Origin: Streptomyces netropsis
GTDB taxonomy: Bacteria > Actinomycetota > Actinomycetes > Streptomycetales > Streptomycetaceae
Length of the DNA: 59,376 nt
Reading direction: 5' to 3'
Assembly (NCBI RefSeq): GCF_014203545.1
Contig: NZ_JACHJG010000021.1
Coordinates: forward strand, 1-59,376
Numbering within the stretch: the first letter of the stretch is position 1; each line of letters opens with the position of its first letter. Both the position numbers and the translations under genes were made by a program. Under the pieces are notes generated by a model, which saw only the letters and a list, made by a program, of their open reading frames with translations, did not search any database and was not told the origin of the DNA. Of this stretch, positions 6,691-15,026 are shown in pieces.

Positions 6691-6888
6691 ATGGCTAGTC
6701 GTAGGGGCGCCTGTAGGCGCTGCGGGGGAGATCGGCGGTTCTGGCGGCGCGAGTGCAAGCCGTGCCGGTCGTCGCGTGGGCACGGGAGTGATCTCGTCGG
6801 GGACGCCGCGGACGCGGCCGTCGAGTTCGGCGCTCTGGGCTGGATATGGCGCGGCGTTCGCGGCGTCGTGCGGGCGCTGGCCGACTGA
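6691..6888 (+). CDS. Small Cys-rich protein (putative zinc-binding)
   Basis: A 65-aa product. The first 25 residues hold two CxxC pairs in a basic context (CRRCGGDRRFWRRECKPC), a small zinc-knuckle pattern, followed by an Ala/Gly/Trp helix. The GAGG is only 1-2 nt from the ATG, so initiation is not well supported. It might be a nucleic-acid-binding microprotein. It converges with the DUF2867 gene. Confidence 0.45.
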   Translation: MASRRGACRRCGGDRRFWRRECKPCRSSRGHGSDLVGDAADAAVEFGALGWIWRGVRGVVRALAD

Positions 6889-6924
6889 CGGTCCGCACGA
6901 CGGCCGCGCCTTGTGGGACCCCGG

Positions 6925-7527
6925 TCAGTGCACGCTTCGCCCGGCGGCGTTCGCCTGCCACTCGCGGCCGATGGAGCGCATGAGCGCCGGGTACACCCCG
7001 ACGTACCGGAAGGGCTTGATGGCAGCCATGTAGAGGGTGCCGAACAGCCCGTTGGGCTTCACGAGGACGGCCATCTGCCCGCGGTAGCCGCCGGACCCGT
7101 CCGGGACCCAGCCGATGTGCATCACCCCGTGAACGGTCTTGTTGCCCATCTCGGCGGCCCACTCGTCCTCCCTCTCGTAAAGGGAGGTGAACGGGGACGA
7201 GCCGAGGTCGGGGCCCCGGGGACCCTCGCGGAGGTCCGCCGGCATCCGGTCGCGCAGGGAAGGCCGCCGGGTGCCGATGCCGGTATCGGGCTTGTCCCAG
7301 CCGAGCAGCGCTCCGAGCTTCCAGCGGACGGCGAAGAGCACGCGCGAGACGAGGCCCTCGCCGTTCACCCCGCCTTTGATTCCGTCGGCGATCTGGCGCA
7401 CCAGCAACCCGAGGTCGTCGGGTCCGCCGGGGGTGGGCAGGGCCCACACGTCCTCGACCGTGAATTCGCCGGCGATCTCATGGATCCGCCAGGGGCGGTC
7501 GGTGTGGGCGGTTCGGGGAAGTCGCAT
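6925..7527 (-). CDS. DUF2867 family protein
   Basis: A 200-aa protein with the DUF2867 pattern: SSPFTSLYEREDEWAAEMGNKTVHGVMHIGWVPDG near residues 110-145, and FGTLYMAAIKPFRYVGVYPALM near 165-185. DUF2867 often occurs fused to or near NAD-binding epimerase-like proteins; the function is undefined. The ATG is at 7525-7527. It is divergent from the TetR gene, with two 22-bp operators between, so it is probably repressed by that regulator. Confidence 0.85.
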   Translation of the reverse strand: MRLPRTAHTDRPWRIHEIAGEFTVEDVWALPTPGGPDDLGLLVRQIADGIKGGVNGEGLVSRVLFAVRWKLGALLGWDKPDTGIGTRRPSLRDRMPADLREGPRGPDLGSSPFTSLYEREDEWAAEMGNKTVHGVMHIGWVPDGSGGYRGQMAVLVKPNGLFGTLYMAAIKPFRYVGVYPALMRSIGREWQANAAGRSVH

Positions 7528-7540
7528 GAGCAGGCCCCAT

Positions 7541-7562
7541 ATCTATACGGTGGCGTATAGAT
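7541..7562. promoter_or_regulatory. TetR-type operator 1
   Basis: Arms ATCTATACG and CGTATAGAT surround GTGG. The site is the exact reverse complement of operator 2. It lies 13 bp upstream of the DUF2867 start codon. Confidence 0.85.
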
Positions 7563-7575
7563 CGAGTCTAGGCTC

Positions 7576-7597
7576 ATCTATACGCCACCGTATAGAT
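7576..7597. promoter_or_regulatory. TetR-type operator 2
   Basis: Same 9-bp arms around CCAC, centred 35 bp from operator 1 and 27 bp before the TetR start. Two sites between divergent genes suggest that the TetR protein controls both directions. Confidence 0.85.
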
Positions 7598-7624
7598 GGG
7601 TCGGGACGTGAGGAGGCACACGGC

Positions 7625-8185
7625 ATGGGCGCGACCCGCACGCCACGCGGCAAGTGGATCGAGGAAGGCCTGCGGGCACTGGTCGCGGGCGGTCCCGAGG
7701 CGGTCCGCATCGAGGTGCTGGCGCAGTCACTCGGCGTCAGCAAGGGTGGTTTCTACGGGTACTTCCGCAACCGGGACGCGCTGCTCACCGAAATGCTCGA
7801 CACCTGGGAGTACGAGGTCGCCGAGAGCGTGATCGAGCAGGTCGAGAGCGGTGGCGGAGACGCCAGGGCCAGGCTGGAGCGGCTGTTCGCCATCGCCGCC
7901 GCCGCCACGGACGGGCCGGTGCGGGGCATCACCGCCGATATGGCGATCCGCGACTGGGCCCGCCGCGACGCGGCCGTCGCCGAGCGCCTGCGCCGCGTCG
8001 ACAACCGCCGTATGGACTACCTGCGTTCCCTCTTCTCCGCCTTCTGCCCCGACGAGGACGAGGTCGAGGTCCGCTGCCTGCTCGCCGTCTCGGTGCGCAT
8101 CGGCAATCACTTCAGCGCCGCCGACAACGGCAAGCGCAGCCGCGCGGAAGTGATGGAGCTGATCAGGCAACGGCTGCTGGCGTAG
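7625..8185 (+). CDS. TetR/AcrR family regulator
   Basis: A 186-aa repressor. The helix-turn-helix lies at about residues 28-50 (IEVLAQSLGVSKGGFYGYFRNRDALL), with a helical ligand-binding domain after it. The ATG at 7625 follows GAGGAGG. Divergent from the DUF2867 gene over a 97-bp spacer with two matching operators, it is probably auto-repressing and controls DUF2867. The ligand is unknown. About 300 bp of sequence after its stop (8186-8489) holds no gene I can support. Confidence 0.93.
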   Translation: MGATRTPRGKWIEEGLRALVAGGPEAVRIEVLAQSLGVSKGGFYGYFRNRDALLTEMLDTWEYEVAESVIEQVESGGGDARARLERLFAIAAAATDGPVRGITADMAIRDWARRDAAVAERLRRVDNRRMDYLRSLFSAFCPDEDEVEVRCLLAVSVRIGNHFSAADNGKRSRAEVMELIRQRLLA

Positions 8186-8489
8186 CCGCCCCGCCATCTC
8201 CTTGGCGGACGCCCCGTCTATCCGCCTGTCACCGGACCCCGGCTCCGTCTACAGCACGTCGATGCTTGCGTCGGCCTTGAACAACTGCGCGTCGGCAAGT
8301 AGCCCGCCGCAGGCGGCAACGACGGCCCGCAGCCGAAGGACGGGCCGGGCACACCGTGGAGGTGGCGGCCCCAGGGTCGGCCGTCAGCGGCGCCTGGCAG
8401 AGTGTCACCTGGACGAACAGTTGATGCACTGGCATCAGCTGACGCCGTGGTGCTCGGGAAGAAACGTTTCGTAGGGCGGGGGAGACGTC

Positions 8490-8609
8490 GTGGCCAAGTG
8501 GAAAATGGAGCTGCTCGGCTTACGCGCGACGCTGAACAGCGCTGTGGAGGATGAGCACTCCAAGACGCCGGCTCCGGAAGAGATGAAGGGGCAGGGGCCC
8601 AAGAAGTGA
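8490..8609 (+). CDS. 39-aa protein opening the toxin operon
   Basis: The GTG at 8490 lies behind GGGGGAG. The product (MAKWKMELLGLRATLNSAVEDE...) is short, charged and helical. Its stop overlaps the toxin's GTG as GTGA, so the toxin is translationally coupled to it. Small proteins in this place are seen upstream of Streptomyces WXG/T7SS-type toxins and may assist secretion or folding; that is inference. Confidence 0.6.
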   Translation: MAKWKMELLGLRATLNSAVEDEHSKTPAPEEMKGQGPKK

Positions 8610-11431
8610 TCGATCTCGGGAAGATACCGACCTTCACGGGCAAGCTCGAGGAACTGGAGAAGCACGCGGCGTCTCTGAAGAAGACCGCCTCCAGCATTCG
8701 CAGCACGGGCAGGGACGTTCATACCGCGTTCCAGGCCCTGGATCCGGTCTACGACGCCCCCGAGCAGGAGCAACTGCTCAACTCGACGGCCCCGGTGCGG
8801 GACAAGGCCGATGAGTTCGCGAAGAAGCTGGAGTCCGTCGGCGGCGCGCTGCAGGGCTTCGCGTCGACCGCGAAACCGCTGGTCGACAAGATGAACCAGC
8901 TCCGGGCGGATGCGAAGAAGTTCGTCGCGGACAACAAGGATGACGACGACTGGCAGAAGGACCAGGACAAGATCGACGAGAATGCGCGTCTTGTCCGTGA
9001 GGTCGGTACGACGTGGGTGGCGTTCCAGGGGGTGGAGCGTGATGCGGCCAACAAGATCACCGCGTTGGTGGGTAGCAAGCTGCACTTCGTCGTCGATGAC
9101 GGTTCACACAAGCCCGGTATGTACGGCTTCAAGGAAAGCGATGTCAAGGACGCCAAGGAGACCCCTTGGGGGACGGTCGACAAGCGTGAGCACACGGGTC
9201 TGCGGGCCGCGTGGGAGTGGACGAAGGACAACGTCGGCGGTGGGCTGAAGGGCTTCTTCGTCGACGGTGCCTGGGGCGGCCTCAAGGGTCTCGTCGGCAT
9301 GGTCAATGTCTTCGACCAGGAAACCTTCAAGAAGACCTGGTCGGGCATCGGTTCCGTCTTCGGCGGCGTCAGCGCGTACGTCATGACGCCGTACGACTGG
9401 GCCATGGACAAGACGTTCGGTCCCACCGACCACAGCGACAACGACAAGCAGAAGGCCGCCCTGCGCAGCTTCGGCAAGTCTTTCGTCGCGTGGGACGAGT
9501 GGGGCAAGAACCCCTCCCGGGCCTTCGGCACGGTGGCGTTCAACGTCGTCACCCTCGGCGCGGGAATTTTCCTCAAGGTCGGCCAGGCCGGGAAGCTGGG
9601 CGCGGGCGCGAGGGCAGCGACTGTGGTGGGCAAGGCGGGCGTGATCGTCGACCCTATGACGTACGTCATCAAGGCCGGGAGCGTCGCCAAACTCAAGGTC
9701 GGCGACCTCATGGCGGGCCTCAAGGCCAGCCAGGCGGGCGTGGACGACATGGCCCGCAACATCCCGACGCAGCCCACCGCGCCCTCCGGCGAGGTAAACG
9801 CGCCTTCGGCCCACGCGGGCGATGTCCCTTCGACTCCGTCCCACTCGGGCGACTCTGCTTCCCACTCGGCCGGCTCCGGCGAGAAGGAGATCCCTGGACT
9901 CGAGTACGTCGACCGCGAGGGCAACAAGCGCGTCGTCGAGCATGACGGGCACATCAAGGACGAGCACGGCGGCGTCGTGCCCGACACCGAACCCGTCAAG
10001 GAGCCGAACAAGGCCGACCTGCCCAACGTCAAGGAGCACGAGACCGCACCCGTCAAGGAAGAGGCGAGAGTCCTCGAAGGCGCGAGCGGCCCCAGCCACG
10101 TGGAGAACGGGGTGGGCCACCCGACCTCGATGCATCTGGACGACGGGACGCATTCGAAGGGCGCGGGCGGTTCGCACGCCACCACGTCGACGGGCGGGCA
10201 TGCGGCGGACCATTCGACCGGCAGCGGCTCCAGCTCGCACGGTTCGACGGCCGGTGGCTCGCACACGCCGTCCGGTGGCGGTTCGGACTCGCATCTGCCG
10301 TCCAGCAGTGGCGGCCATGGTGCAGAATCGTCACTGCCCTCCGGTGGCCGAAACGTGGACGACGCTGCCGCGCACACGGGCGGCCATGACGGGCCTGGTT
10401 CCGGCTCACACGGCAATGATGGTGCCTCGCATGCTGGTGACGCGGCCCACCACGCTGACGACGCCTCCGCCCCGCGCCATGGGGATCAAGGTGGCCCCGA
10501 GGGGCATGCCGAGGGTGCGGCGACGGATGCACAGCACGCCGGCGCGGCTGGGGCGGACGGTGGACACGGGACGCCGACCCCGAAGCCGTCGACTCCTGCG
10601 GATGTTGCCGAACAGGTGAAGAAGGCCAATACCAACAACGCGTGGTTCGAACGGTACTACCGATCAACAGACGGACATCGTTGGAGCGCCGATGCCCGGG
10701 ACGAGAACGGTCGTAAGCTTCCCATTCTGCGGAAGGACGGGAACGGCGGTTGGGTCAATAAGTTCCCACCATCGGAAGATGCGACGTTCAAGTGGGAGGA
10801 TGCCCGTCCGGGTGACATGAACAAGGTGGCCCCCAGCCGCCTTGACGATCTCCAAAAGGCGGCCGAGCGCCGGCAGGTGTCACTCGACGATCTTAAGAAG
10901 GCGCAATACGCCCACGACGCCGCCGCAAAAGCCTTCGACGCTACGGGCAAGACCGACGACGTTCTGAAGGCGGACCTCGAAGAGGCTGCGAGGAACGAGT
11001 CTGCGGCGCATGGGGAGAAGACTGACGCTACCGAGATGTTCGGCGAGAAGGCGGCCGAATATCACGCCATTCCAGAGCACTACCCCGATGCTAAGCGGAT
11101 CGATGACAGGGCACGTGGCAATAGCCGTTTCGATCAGATATGGAAGACCAAGGACGGTCGCTACGTCGTGGTCGAGGCCAAGTCGGCGCCGGGCACTGCA
11201 CTCAAGGACCGGTGGGGCGAGGGGCCTCATCGTAAGCGTCGGGTTGCCCAGGGGACACGTGAATATTTCGAAACCATACTCCTCAAAATGCATGACCGCG
11301 GGGAGTATGCGCTCGCCGACGCGCTGGAGGAGGCCCTGGAAGCCGGCAAGCTAGACTATGTGCTTGTCAAGGGAAATCCCAAGGGCAAAGATTATGCAGG
11401 CTACCTAATGAACCATTTTGACATCGGTTAG
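8606..11431 (+). CDS. Large polymorphic toxin with restriction-endonuclease-like C-terminus
   Basis: A 941-aa protein. Residues 1-200 are helical, of the type found in ESX/T7SS-exported toxins. Near 300-340 is a hydrophobic stretch (AFGTVAFNVVTLGAGIFLKVG). About 390-680 is a Gly/Ser/His/Asp-rich low-complexity linker. The last 140 residues are the toxic tip: FDQIWKTKDGRYVVVEAKS shows a PD-(D/E)xK-type active site, with Asp843 or Asp850, Glu857 and Lys859. It probably cuts DNA or RNA of competitors. An Imm49 gene follows after 15 nt. The 3' end is lower in GC than the rest, which suits an acquired tip. The export route and target are inferred. Confidence 0.85.
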   Translation: MIDLGKIPTFTGKLEELEKHAASLKKTASSIRSTGRDVHTAFQALDPVYDAPEQEQLLNSTAPVRDKADEFAKKLESVGGALQGFASTAKPLVDKMNQLRADAKKFVADNKDDDDWQKDQDKIDENARLVREVGTTWVAFQGVERDAANKITALVGSKLHFVVDDGSHKPGMYGFKESDVKDAKETPWGTVDKREHTGLRAAWEWTKDNVGGGLKGFFVDGAWGGLKGLVGMVNVFDQETFKKTWSGIGSVFGGVSAYVMTPYDWAMDKTFGPTDHSDNDKQKAALRSFGKSFVAWDEWGKNPSRAFGTVAFNVVTLGAGIFLKVGQAGKLGAGARAATVVGKAGVIVDPMTYVIKAGSVAKLKVGDLMAGLKASQAGVDDMARNIPTQPTAPSGEVNAPSAHAGDVPSTPSHSGDSASHSAGSGEKEIPGLEYVDREGNKRVVEHDGHIKDEHGGVVPDTEPVKEPNKADLPNVKEHETAPVKEEARVLEGASGPSHVENGVGHPTSMHLDDGTHSKGAGGSHATTSTGGHAADHSTGSGSSSHGSTAGGSHTPSGGGSDSHLPSSSGGHGAESSLPSGGRNVDDAAAHTGGHDGPGSGSHGNDGASHAGDAAHHADDASAPRHGDQGGPEGHAEGAATDAQHAGAAGADGGHGTPTPKPSTPADVAEQVKKANTNNAWFERYYRSTDGHRWSADARDENGRKLPILRKDGNGGWVNKFPPSEDATFKWEDARPGDMNKVAPSRLDDLQKAAERRQVSLDDLKKAQYAHDAAAKAFDATGKTDDVLKADLEEAARNESAAHGEKTDATEMFGEKAAEYHAIPEHYPDAKRIDDRARGNSRFDQIWKTKDGRYVVVEAKSAPGTALKDRWGEGPHRKRRVAQGTREYFETILLKMHDRGEYALADALEEALEAGKLDYVLVKGNPKGKDYAGYLMNHFDIG

Positions 11432-11446
11432 GGGAGGGCCCCACGA

Positions 11447-12307
11447 ATGGCAGTCACGGTACCGCGCCATAGGTTTCCCGCTGACGACGCGGCGCAACGT
11501 GCGGAGCAGCTCGATACCAGGGTCAAGAGTAAGATCGACGCTCTTGAGGCGTCGCCGCGTGGATTCAATATGGCGTTCCACTCGTCACTGCTCGCCGCGA
11601 ATACGCATCTGGCGGTGAACTCGGACGCCTCCTTGCTCCCAACCTGGGAGGCGGTCACGTCAGCGATGCAGATCGGATCGGCCCTTTTCGCCTCGGCGAC
11701 GGCTGCCGAAGAGACGGTGGAATGCCGTATCGCGGGCAAGGTGCGGACGATCCAGGCGACCGGCCCCACGTATGCCACGGACGCCGGGAACTGGCTCACG
11801 GCATTCTTCCTCGCCGTCATCTGCCGTGAAAAGGACCGCGCGACCGAGCTGGCCAAGGTTCCGATCTCCCTGTTGCGGGCTTCCGGTGCCGAGTACGACG
11901 AGTACATCTACGCCTGGGTGGACACGCTCCAGACGTGGCGGCTCGGGAACGGTGACATCGGCGGGAAGCTGGTCGCCGCGATGGACGGTACGGATCCGGA
12001 CGTCCTACAGCTCACGGATCGCGAGATGATGCTGAGGATCATCTACCCCCCGATCAACCTCTTCTACCGTTACCTCATCGACGACCGCCAGGCGTTCAAC
12101 ACCGAACTGGCGAAGGCGATCGAGTGGCACAAGGATTACTGGACCAAGGACGAAGAACGGGCGAGCGAGTCCAGCGGGCAGGTGGCCTGGGAGCCACTGG
12201 CCATCGCCTGCCTCGCCTACGACGCCGGTTTCCCGATCGAGGTCGAGTCCGACTACTTGCCCAAGCACCTGATCGAGCGCAGTTGGCTGGGTGAGTTGGA
12301 CACGTAA
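11447..12307 (+). CDS. Imm49 family immunity protein
   Basis: A 286-aa helical protein. The family pattern appears in WLTAFFLAVICREKDRATELAKVPISLLR (about 108-136), DEYIYAWVDTLQTW and LFYRYLIDDRQAFN. Imm49 proteins neutralise nuclease tips of polymorphic toxins. Placed 15 nt after the toxin with the same orientation, it should protect the producer cell and siblings. The ATG at 11447 follows a GGGAGGG stretch. The stop is followed at once by the remnant of a second toxin tip. Confidence 0.88.
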   Translation: MAVTVPRHRFPADDAAQRAEQLDTRVKSKIDALEASPRGFNMAFHSSLLAANTHLAVNSDASLLPTWEAVTSAMQIGSALFASATAAEETVECRIAGKVRTIQATGPTYATDAGNWLTAFFLAVICREKDRATELAKVPISLLRASGAEYDEYIYAWVDTLQTWRLGNGDIGGKLVAAMDGTDPDVLQLTDREMMLRIIYPPINLFYRYLIDDRQAFNTELAKAIEWHKDYWTKDEERASESSGQVAWEPLAIACLAYDAGFPIEVESDYLPKHLIERSWLGELDT

Positions 12308-12823
12308 CGATGGGCCCACGGGGGGCGATGTCCCTTCGTCTCCGTCCCACGCGGGCGACTCGGCTTCCCACTCGGCTGACGGGGCCGGCGGTACGCACAA
12401 CACGCCGTTCATGGGCGGATCCGCCACGGACCAACCGGCCGGTGGCGGCGCGGACTCACACACGTCGTCCGGCGGGAGCGGTGGCAGTGGTCACGGCACT
12501 CCGGGACACTCCGGTCACGACACGGGAGGCGATGGCGACGCCCCGGAATCGCCAGGTGGCGTCAACGATGCCGCGGCTCGTCCTCCCGCCAACGCGCTGC
12601 GGCTCGCGTCGGCCCTGCAGGAGCTCGCTCACGTGCTCGGAGTCGAGGCGGAACCCGGAGAGCCGACGTACTACGGTCGAGCAGAAGGCCACGGGCTCAG
12701 AGCTCCCGACATCATCGACGGGCGGGGACCGGACCTCACTGATGCGGCATTTGGTTGGCTGAATCTGCGGGCGGCGGCACCGGTACCCGTGAGGAGAAGG
12801 CCGACGGAAGGCTCAAGGCGTGA
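12308..12823 (+). pseudogene. Decayed second toxin C-terminal cassette
   Basis: Directly after Imm49, an open frame without its own start resumes toxin linker sequence. GDVPSSPSHAGDSASHSADG parallels GDVPSTPSHSGDSASHSAGS of the 941-aa toxin, then comes more Gly/Ser/His linker and a short unrecognised tip (NALRLASALQELAHVLG...). The frame is disrupted near 12750. The plausible original end (GTGTREEKADGRLKA) lies in another frame and its stop overlaps the next gene's GTG as GTGA. This is a displaced, silent cassette of the kind used to swap toxin tips. Confidence 0.72.
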
Positions 12824-13275
12824 CCAAGGCAAGCGAACCGGATCTCCAGGGATGGATCGAGGAGGGGCGCCGGAACATCGTTGACGTCGCTGACATGCTC
12901 GGGGTAGCACCCGAGATCTACACCCGCGACCCGATGAGTCTTGTTCCCGCCCTTCAGGCTTATGTCTCACGTGCTCCGCTGAGTGAGTTCGAGCAGTCGG
13001 ACTGGATCACGCTGCTCAGCGATCTGATGTCCTACGTCGCCGATTACCTGATCCAGAAGCACGGAGCGCAGTGGCAGGTGGCGGACGACCCCAGCGTGCC
13101 CCGCGGATACCGTTATGTGGTCGAGGCGACGGGGCGGGACGGCGTCACTCGTCGAATCGACCCTGCCGATGTAGTAAGGAAGGAATTCTCCAGTCTCCCG
13201 ATCGAGATTCCCCGGATGCTCGCCAGTGCGGAACTCACTCTGCGTTTGTCGGCGCAGTTCGACGACGGCGAATGA
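12820..13275 (+). CDS. Orphan immunity protein (putative)
   Basis: A 151-aa soluble protein of unrecognised family, acidic and helical at the N-terminus (LQGWIEEGRRNIVDVADMLGV) with a beta-rich C-terminal half. The GTG start overlaps the end of the decayed toxin cassette, exactly where an immunity gene belongs. It is intact while its toxin is not, the usual state of orphan immunity genes that protect against toxins of relatives. Position is the main evidence. Confidence 0.6.
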   Translation: MTKASEPDLQGWIEEGRRNIVDVADMLGVAPEIYTRDPMSLVPALQAYVSRAPLSEFEQSDWITLLSDLMSYVADYLIQKHGAQWQVADDPSVPRGYRYVVEATGRDGVTRRIDPADVVRKEFSSLPIEIPRMLASAELTLRLSAQFDDGE

Positions 13276-13320
13276 CGCACCCTGCCGCCATGGCGGGACC
13301 CCGGGGCCTGGGGCGGCGTT

Positions 13321-13500
13321 GATGGAGAGTTCGGCGCGTCGCTGAAGGCCCTCGACAAGTGGTGGGCAAGGTGGCTGGCCGGCGGCCGGGATGCGCTGCT
13401 GGCCCGCTCGGGCGGACGACGAATCGCGGACCATCAGGTGCTGTCCGAGGTCAAGCAGCGGGCCGTCCGGCCGACGGTCCTCGATCACCGGGGGCGGAGG
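13321..13500 (+). pseudogene. IS630-type transposase / winged-HTH fragment
   Basis: A plus-strand frame without start (13324-13494) reads FGASLKALDKWWARWLAGG, then RDALLARSGGRRIADHQVLSE and a VLDH end. This matches the helix-turn-helix region of IS630-like transposases and related winged-HTH proteins. Only about 55 residues remain. No terminal inverted repeats were seen. It marks past transposition beside the toxin locus. Confidence 0.55.
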
Positions 13501-13544
13501 TGTCCCCGGCCTGACCGGACCCCGAGCCCGGCCCTGGGTTCGGC

Positions 13545-14372
13545 TCACGCGTCCTTGAGGTGGCGGCAGAACCCACGGTCCCGTTCAGTCAGCCGCGACC
13601 GTGGTCCGGCCGCTCGCAGCACGACGTCGAGGGCGCGATCGGGCTCGGATGCATAGCAGTTGGCGAACCAAGCCATGTTGGCCTCGACCACGGCCCAGCC
13701 CTTGGTGCCACCGTCAGATGTCGACAGAAGACCCACGTCGAGCACGACCGCGCCGGGCAGCGTGTGGCCGTGCGCGCCCAGGAGGTTGTTGGCGAACGCT
13801 CGGACGGCGTCCTCGTCGGGGTGCCCCCGCAGCGGAGCCGAGACCATGCGTCCGAACGCCGCGTACTGGCTGCCGGTACGGCATTCGCCGTCCAGCACGA
13901 AGAGGCGGAACTCTCGTACCCACGTCACGACGTCACTGATCTGGACCGGCGTTTCCGGTGGCAGGTTCGTCGACCGGGACAGTGTGCTGCCGTCGCTATG
14001 GATCGCGGCCGGAAAGCTCTTGGCGCTCGGTGGCTTAACGAAGGCGGGCCGGGTCAGGCGTCGAGCTTCGCTCAAGGTGGAGGACACGACGTTCCGCAGG
14101 GTGTACTCGTGAGGCAGGGATGTCAGCCAGTCGTCTGCCGGCTCCAGGAGGGCGACTTCGAGATCGTCAGCGATTCCGGCGGCGAACAGCGGTCCGCCGA
14201 AGTAATGGCCACCCTGCCTCCCCTTCAGCCCGCCGGCGCCGCCACGGGTAGGCAGCACTTCCACATCCATGCCCCGGTGTCGCGCAGCGGCTGAAAGGAG
14301 CTCTCCAGTGGTTGAGTACTGCGGCGCGTGTGCCAGGAAGTGGGATCTGCTCACAGCCGTCAACGGTCCCAT
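13545..14372 (-). CDS. ATP-grasp domain protein (DUF4343-like)
   Basis: A 275-aa cytoplasmic protein. ATP-grasp features are RPAFVKPPSAKSFPAA (ATP-binding lysine, about 120), WVREFRLFVLDGEC (about 155-168) and the metal-binding end VVLDVGLL...GWAVVEANMAWFANCY. Such enzymes ligate a carboxylate to an amine using ATP; the substrate is unknown. The ATG at 14370-14372 fits the domain start. An alternative ATG at 14450 would overlap the glyoxalase-fold stop by 8 nt. It is probably co-transcribed with that gene. Confidence 0.75.
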   Translation of the reverse strand: MGPLTAVSRSHFLAHAPQYSTTGELLSAAARHRGMDVEVLPTRGGAGGLKGRQGGHYFGGPLFAAGIADDLEVALLEPADDWLTSLPHEYTLRNVVSSTLSEARRLTRPAFVKPPSAKSFPAAIHSDGSTLSRSTNLPPETPVQISDVVTWVREFRLFVLDGECRTGSQYAAFGRMVSAPLRGHPDEDAVRAFANNLLGAHGHTLPGAVVLDVGLLSTSDGGTKGWAVVEANMAWFANCYASEPDRALDVVLRAAGPRSRLTERDRGFCRHLKDA

Positions 14373-14442
14373 TTCTGAGTTCCGACGGTCCAGCGGAGGT
14401 ATCCGCAGGCCGTGAGAGCTGATCAGCCCGGTGACCCCGGCC

Positions 14443-14853
14443 TCAGGCATATTTCTCGCCGAGCGCGCCGGCCTGGAGGGCGGCCTGGTCGTTGATGCCG
14501 ATGACGTAGCCGTCCAGGTCGCGGAAGTAGAACATGCGCTGCCCGGTGTGGTCGGTGTCGGTGTCCTTGGTGATCTCGGCGTGCCGGGCGATGAGGTCGT
14601 GGGCGCCGTCGAAGTCGTCGACGCCGAGGTAGAACATCCCGGCGAAGCCGATGGGCGTTTCCGCCAGGACGGGCAGCCAGTTCTTCAGGTCGTCGTTGCT
14701 GTAGAGCATGCCGCAGAATCCGCCCTGGTAGAGCAGCATGTGGATGTCGTCGCCGGGCCGGGCCGTGCTGGAATCGACGTCGAAGCCGAGCTGCTTGTAG
14801 AACGCGATGCTCGCGGCGGTGTCCTTGACGCTCAGGCAGGGGGCGAACGGCAT
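14443..14853 (-). CDS. Glyoxalase/bleomycin-resistance-fold (VOC) protein
   Basis: A 136-aa VOC-superfamily protein: CLSVKDTAASIAFYKQLGFDV at the N-terminus, then GMLYSNDDL, GMFYLGVDDFDGAHDLIARH and the final FYFRDLDGYVIGI strand. The typical beta-alpha-beta-beta-beta metal/substrate-binding fold is complete. The particular enzyme activity (dioxygenase, lyase or drug binding) cannot be told. The ATG at 14851-14853 follows GGAGG. It lies upstream of the ATP-grasp gene in the same direction, with 70 nt between. Confidence 0.85.
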   Translation of the reverse strand: MPFAPCLSVKDTAASIAFYKQLGFDVDSSTARPGDDIHMLLYQGGFCGMLYSNDDLKNWLPVLAETPIGFAGMFYLGVDDFDGAHDLIARHAEITKDTDTDHTGQRMFYFRDLDGYVIGINDQAALQAGALGEKYA

Positions 14854-14969
14854 GGATCCTCCATCGGTGGTGGTCGGGATGCGTGTGCGCGCCCATGTGG
14901 TCTTCGCTCTGTCAGCGCAGAGGCCCGCCGCCTGGTGAGCCGCGGCCCCGGGGCGCCGGGCGCGCGCGA

Positions 14970-15012
14970 GACGGCCCCCGGGCACCGTGGAGGTGTGGCC
15001 GGGGGCCGCCGT
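14970..15012. terminator. Hairpin after the streptogrisin gene
   Basis: Arms GGCCCCCGG and CCGGGGGCC, extended by flanking ACGGC/GCCGT, 15 nt past the protease stop on the minus strand. No long T run, as is usual in Streptomyces. Confidence 0.6.
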
Positions 15013-15026
15013 CTTGGGGGTGCCGC

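Noticed and set aside
8186..8489. Small ORFs between TetR and the toxin operon
   Set aside because: No ribosome site, no recognisable product; the codon pattern gives no support.
12291..12884. The open frame as an intact 197-aa gene
   Set aside because: It begins inside the Imm49 gene, has no ribosome site, and its N-terminal part is homologous to the toxin linker, so a broken cassette is the better reading.
13545..14853. Graspetide-type RiPP cluster from the ATP-grasp gene
   Set aside because: The ATP-grasp protein looks DUF4343-like, and no precursor peptide with repeated core motifs lies beside it.
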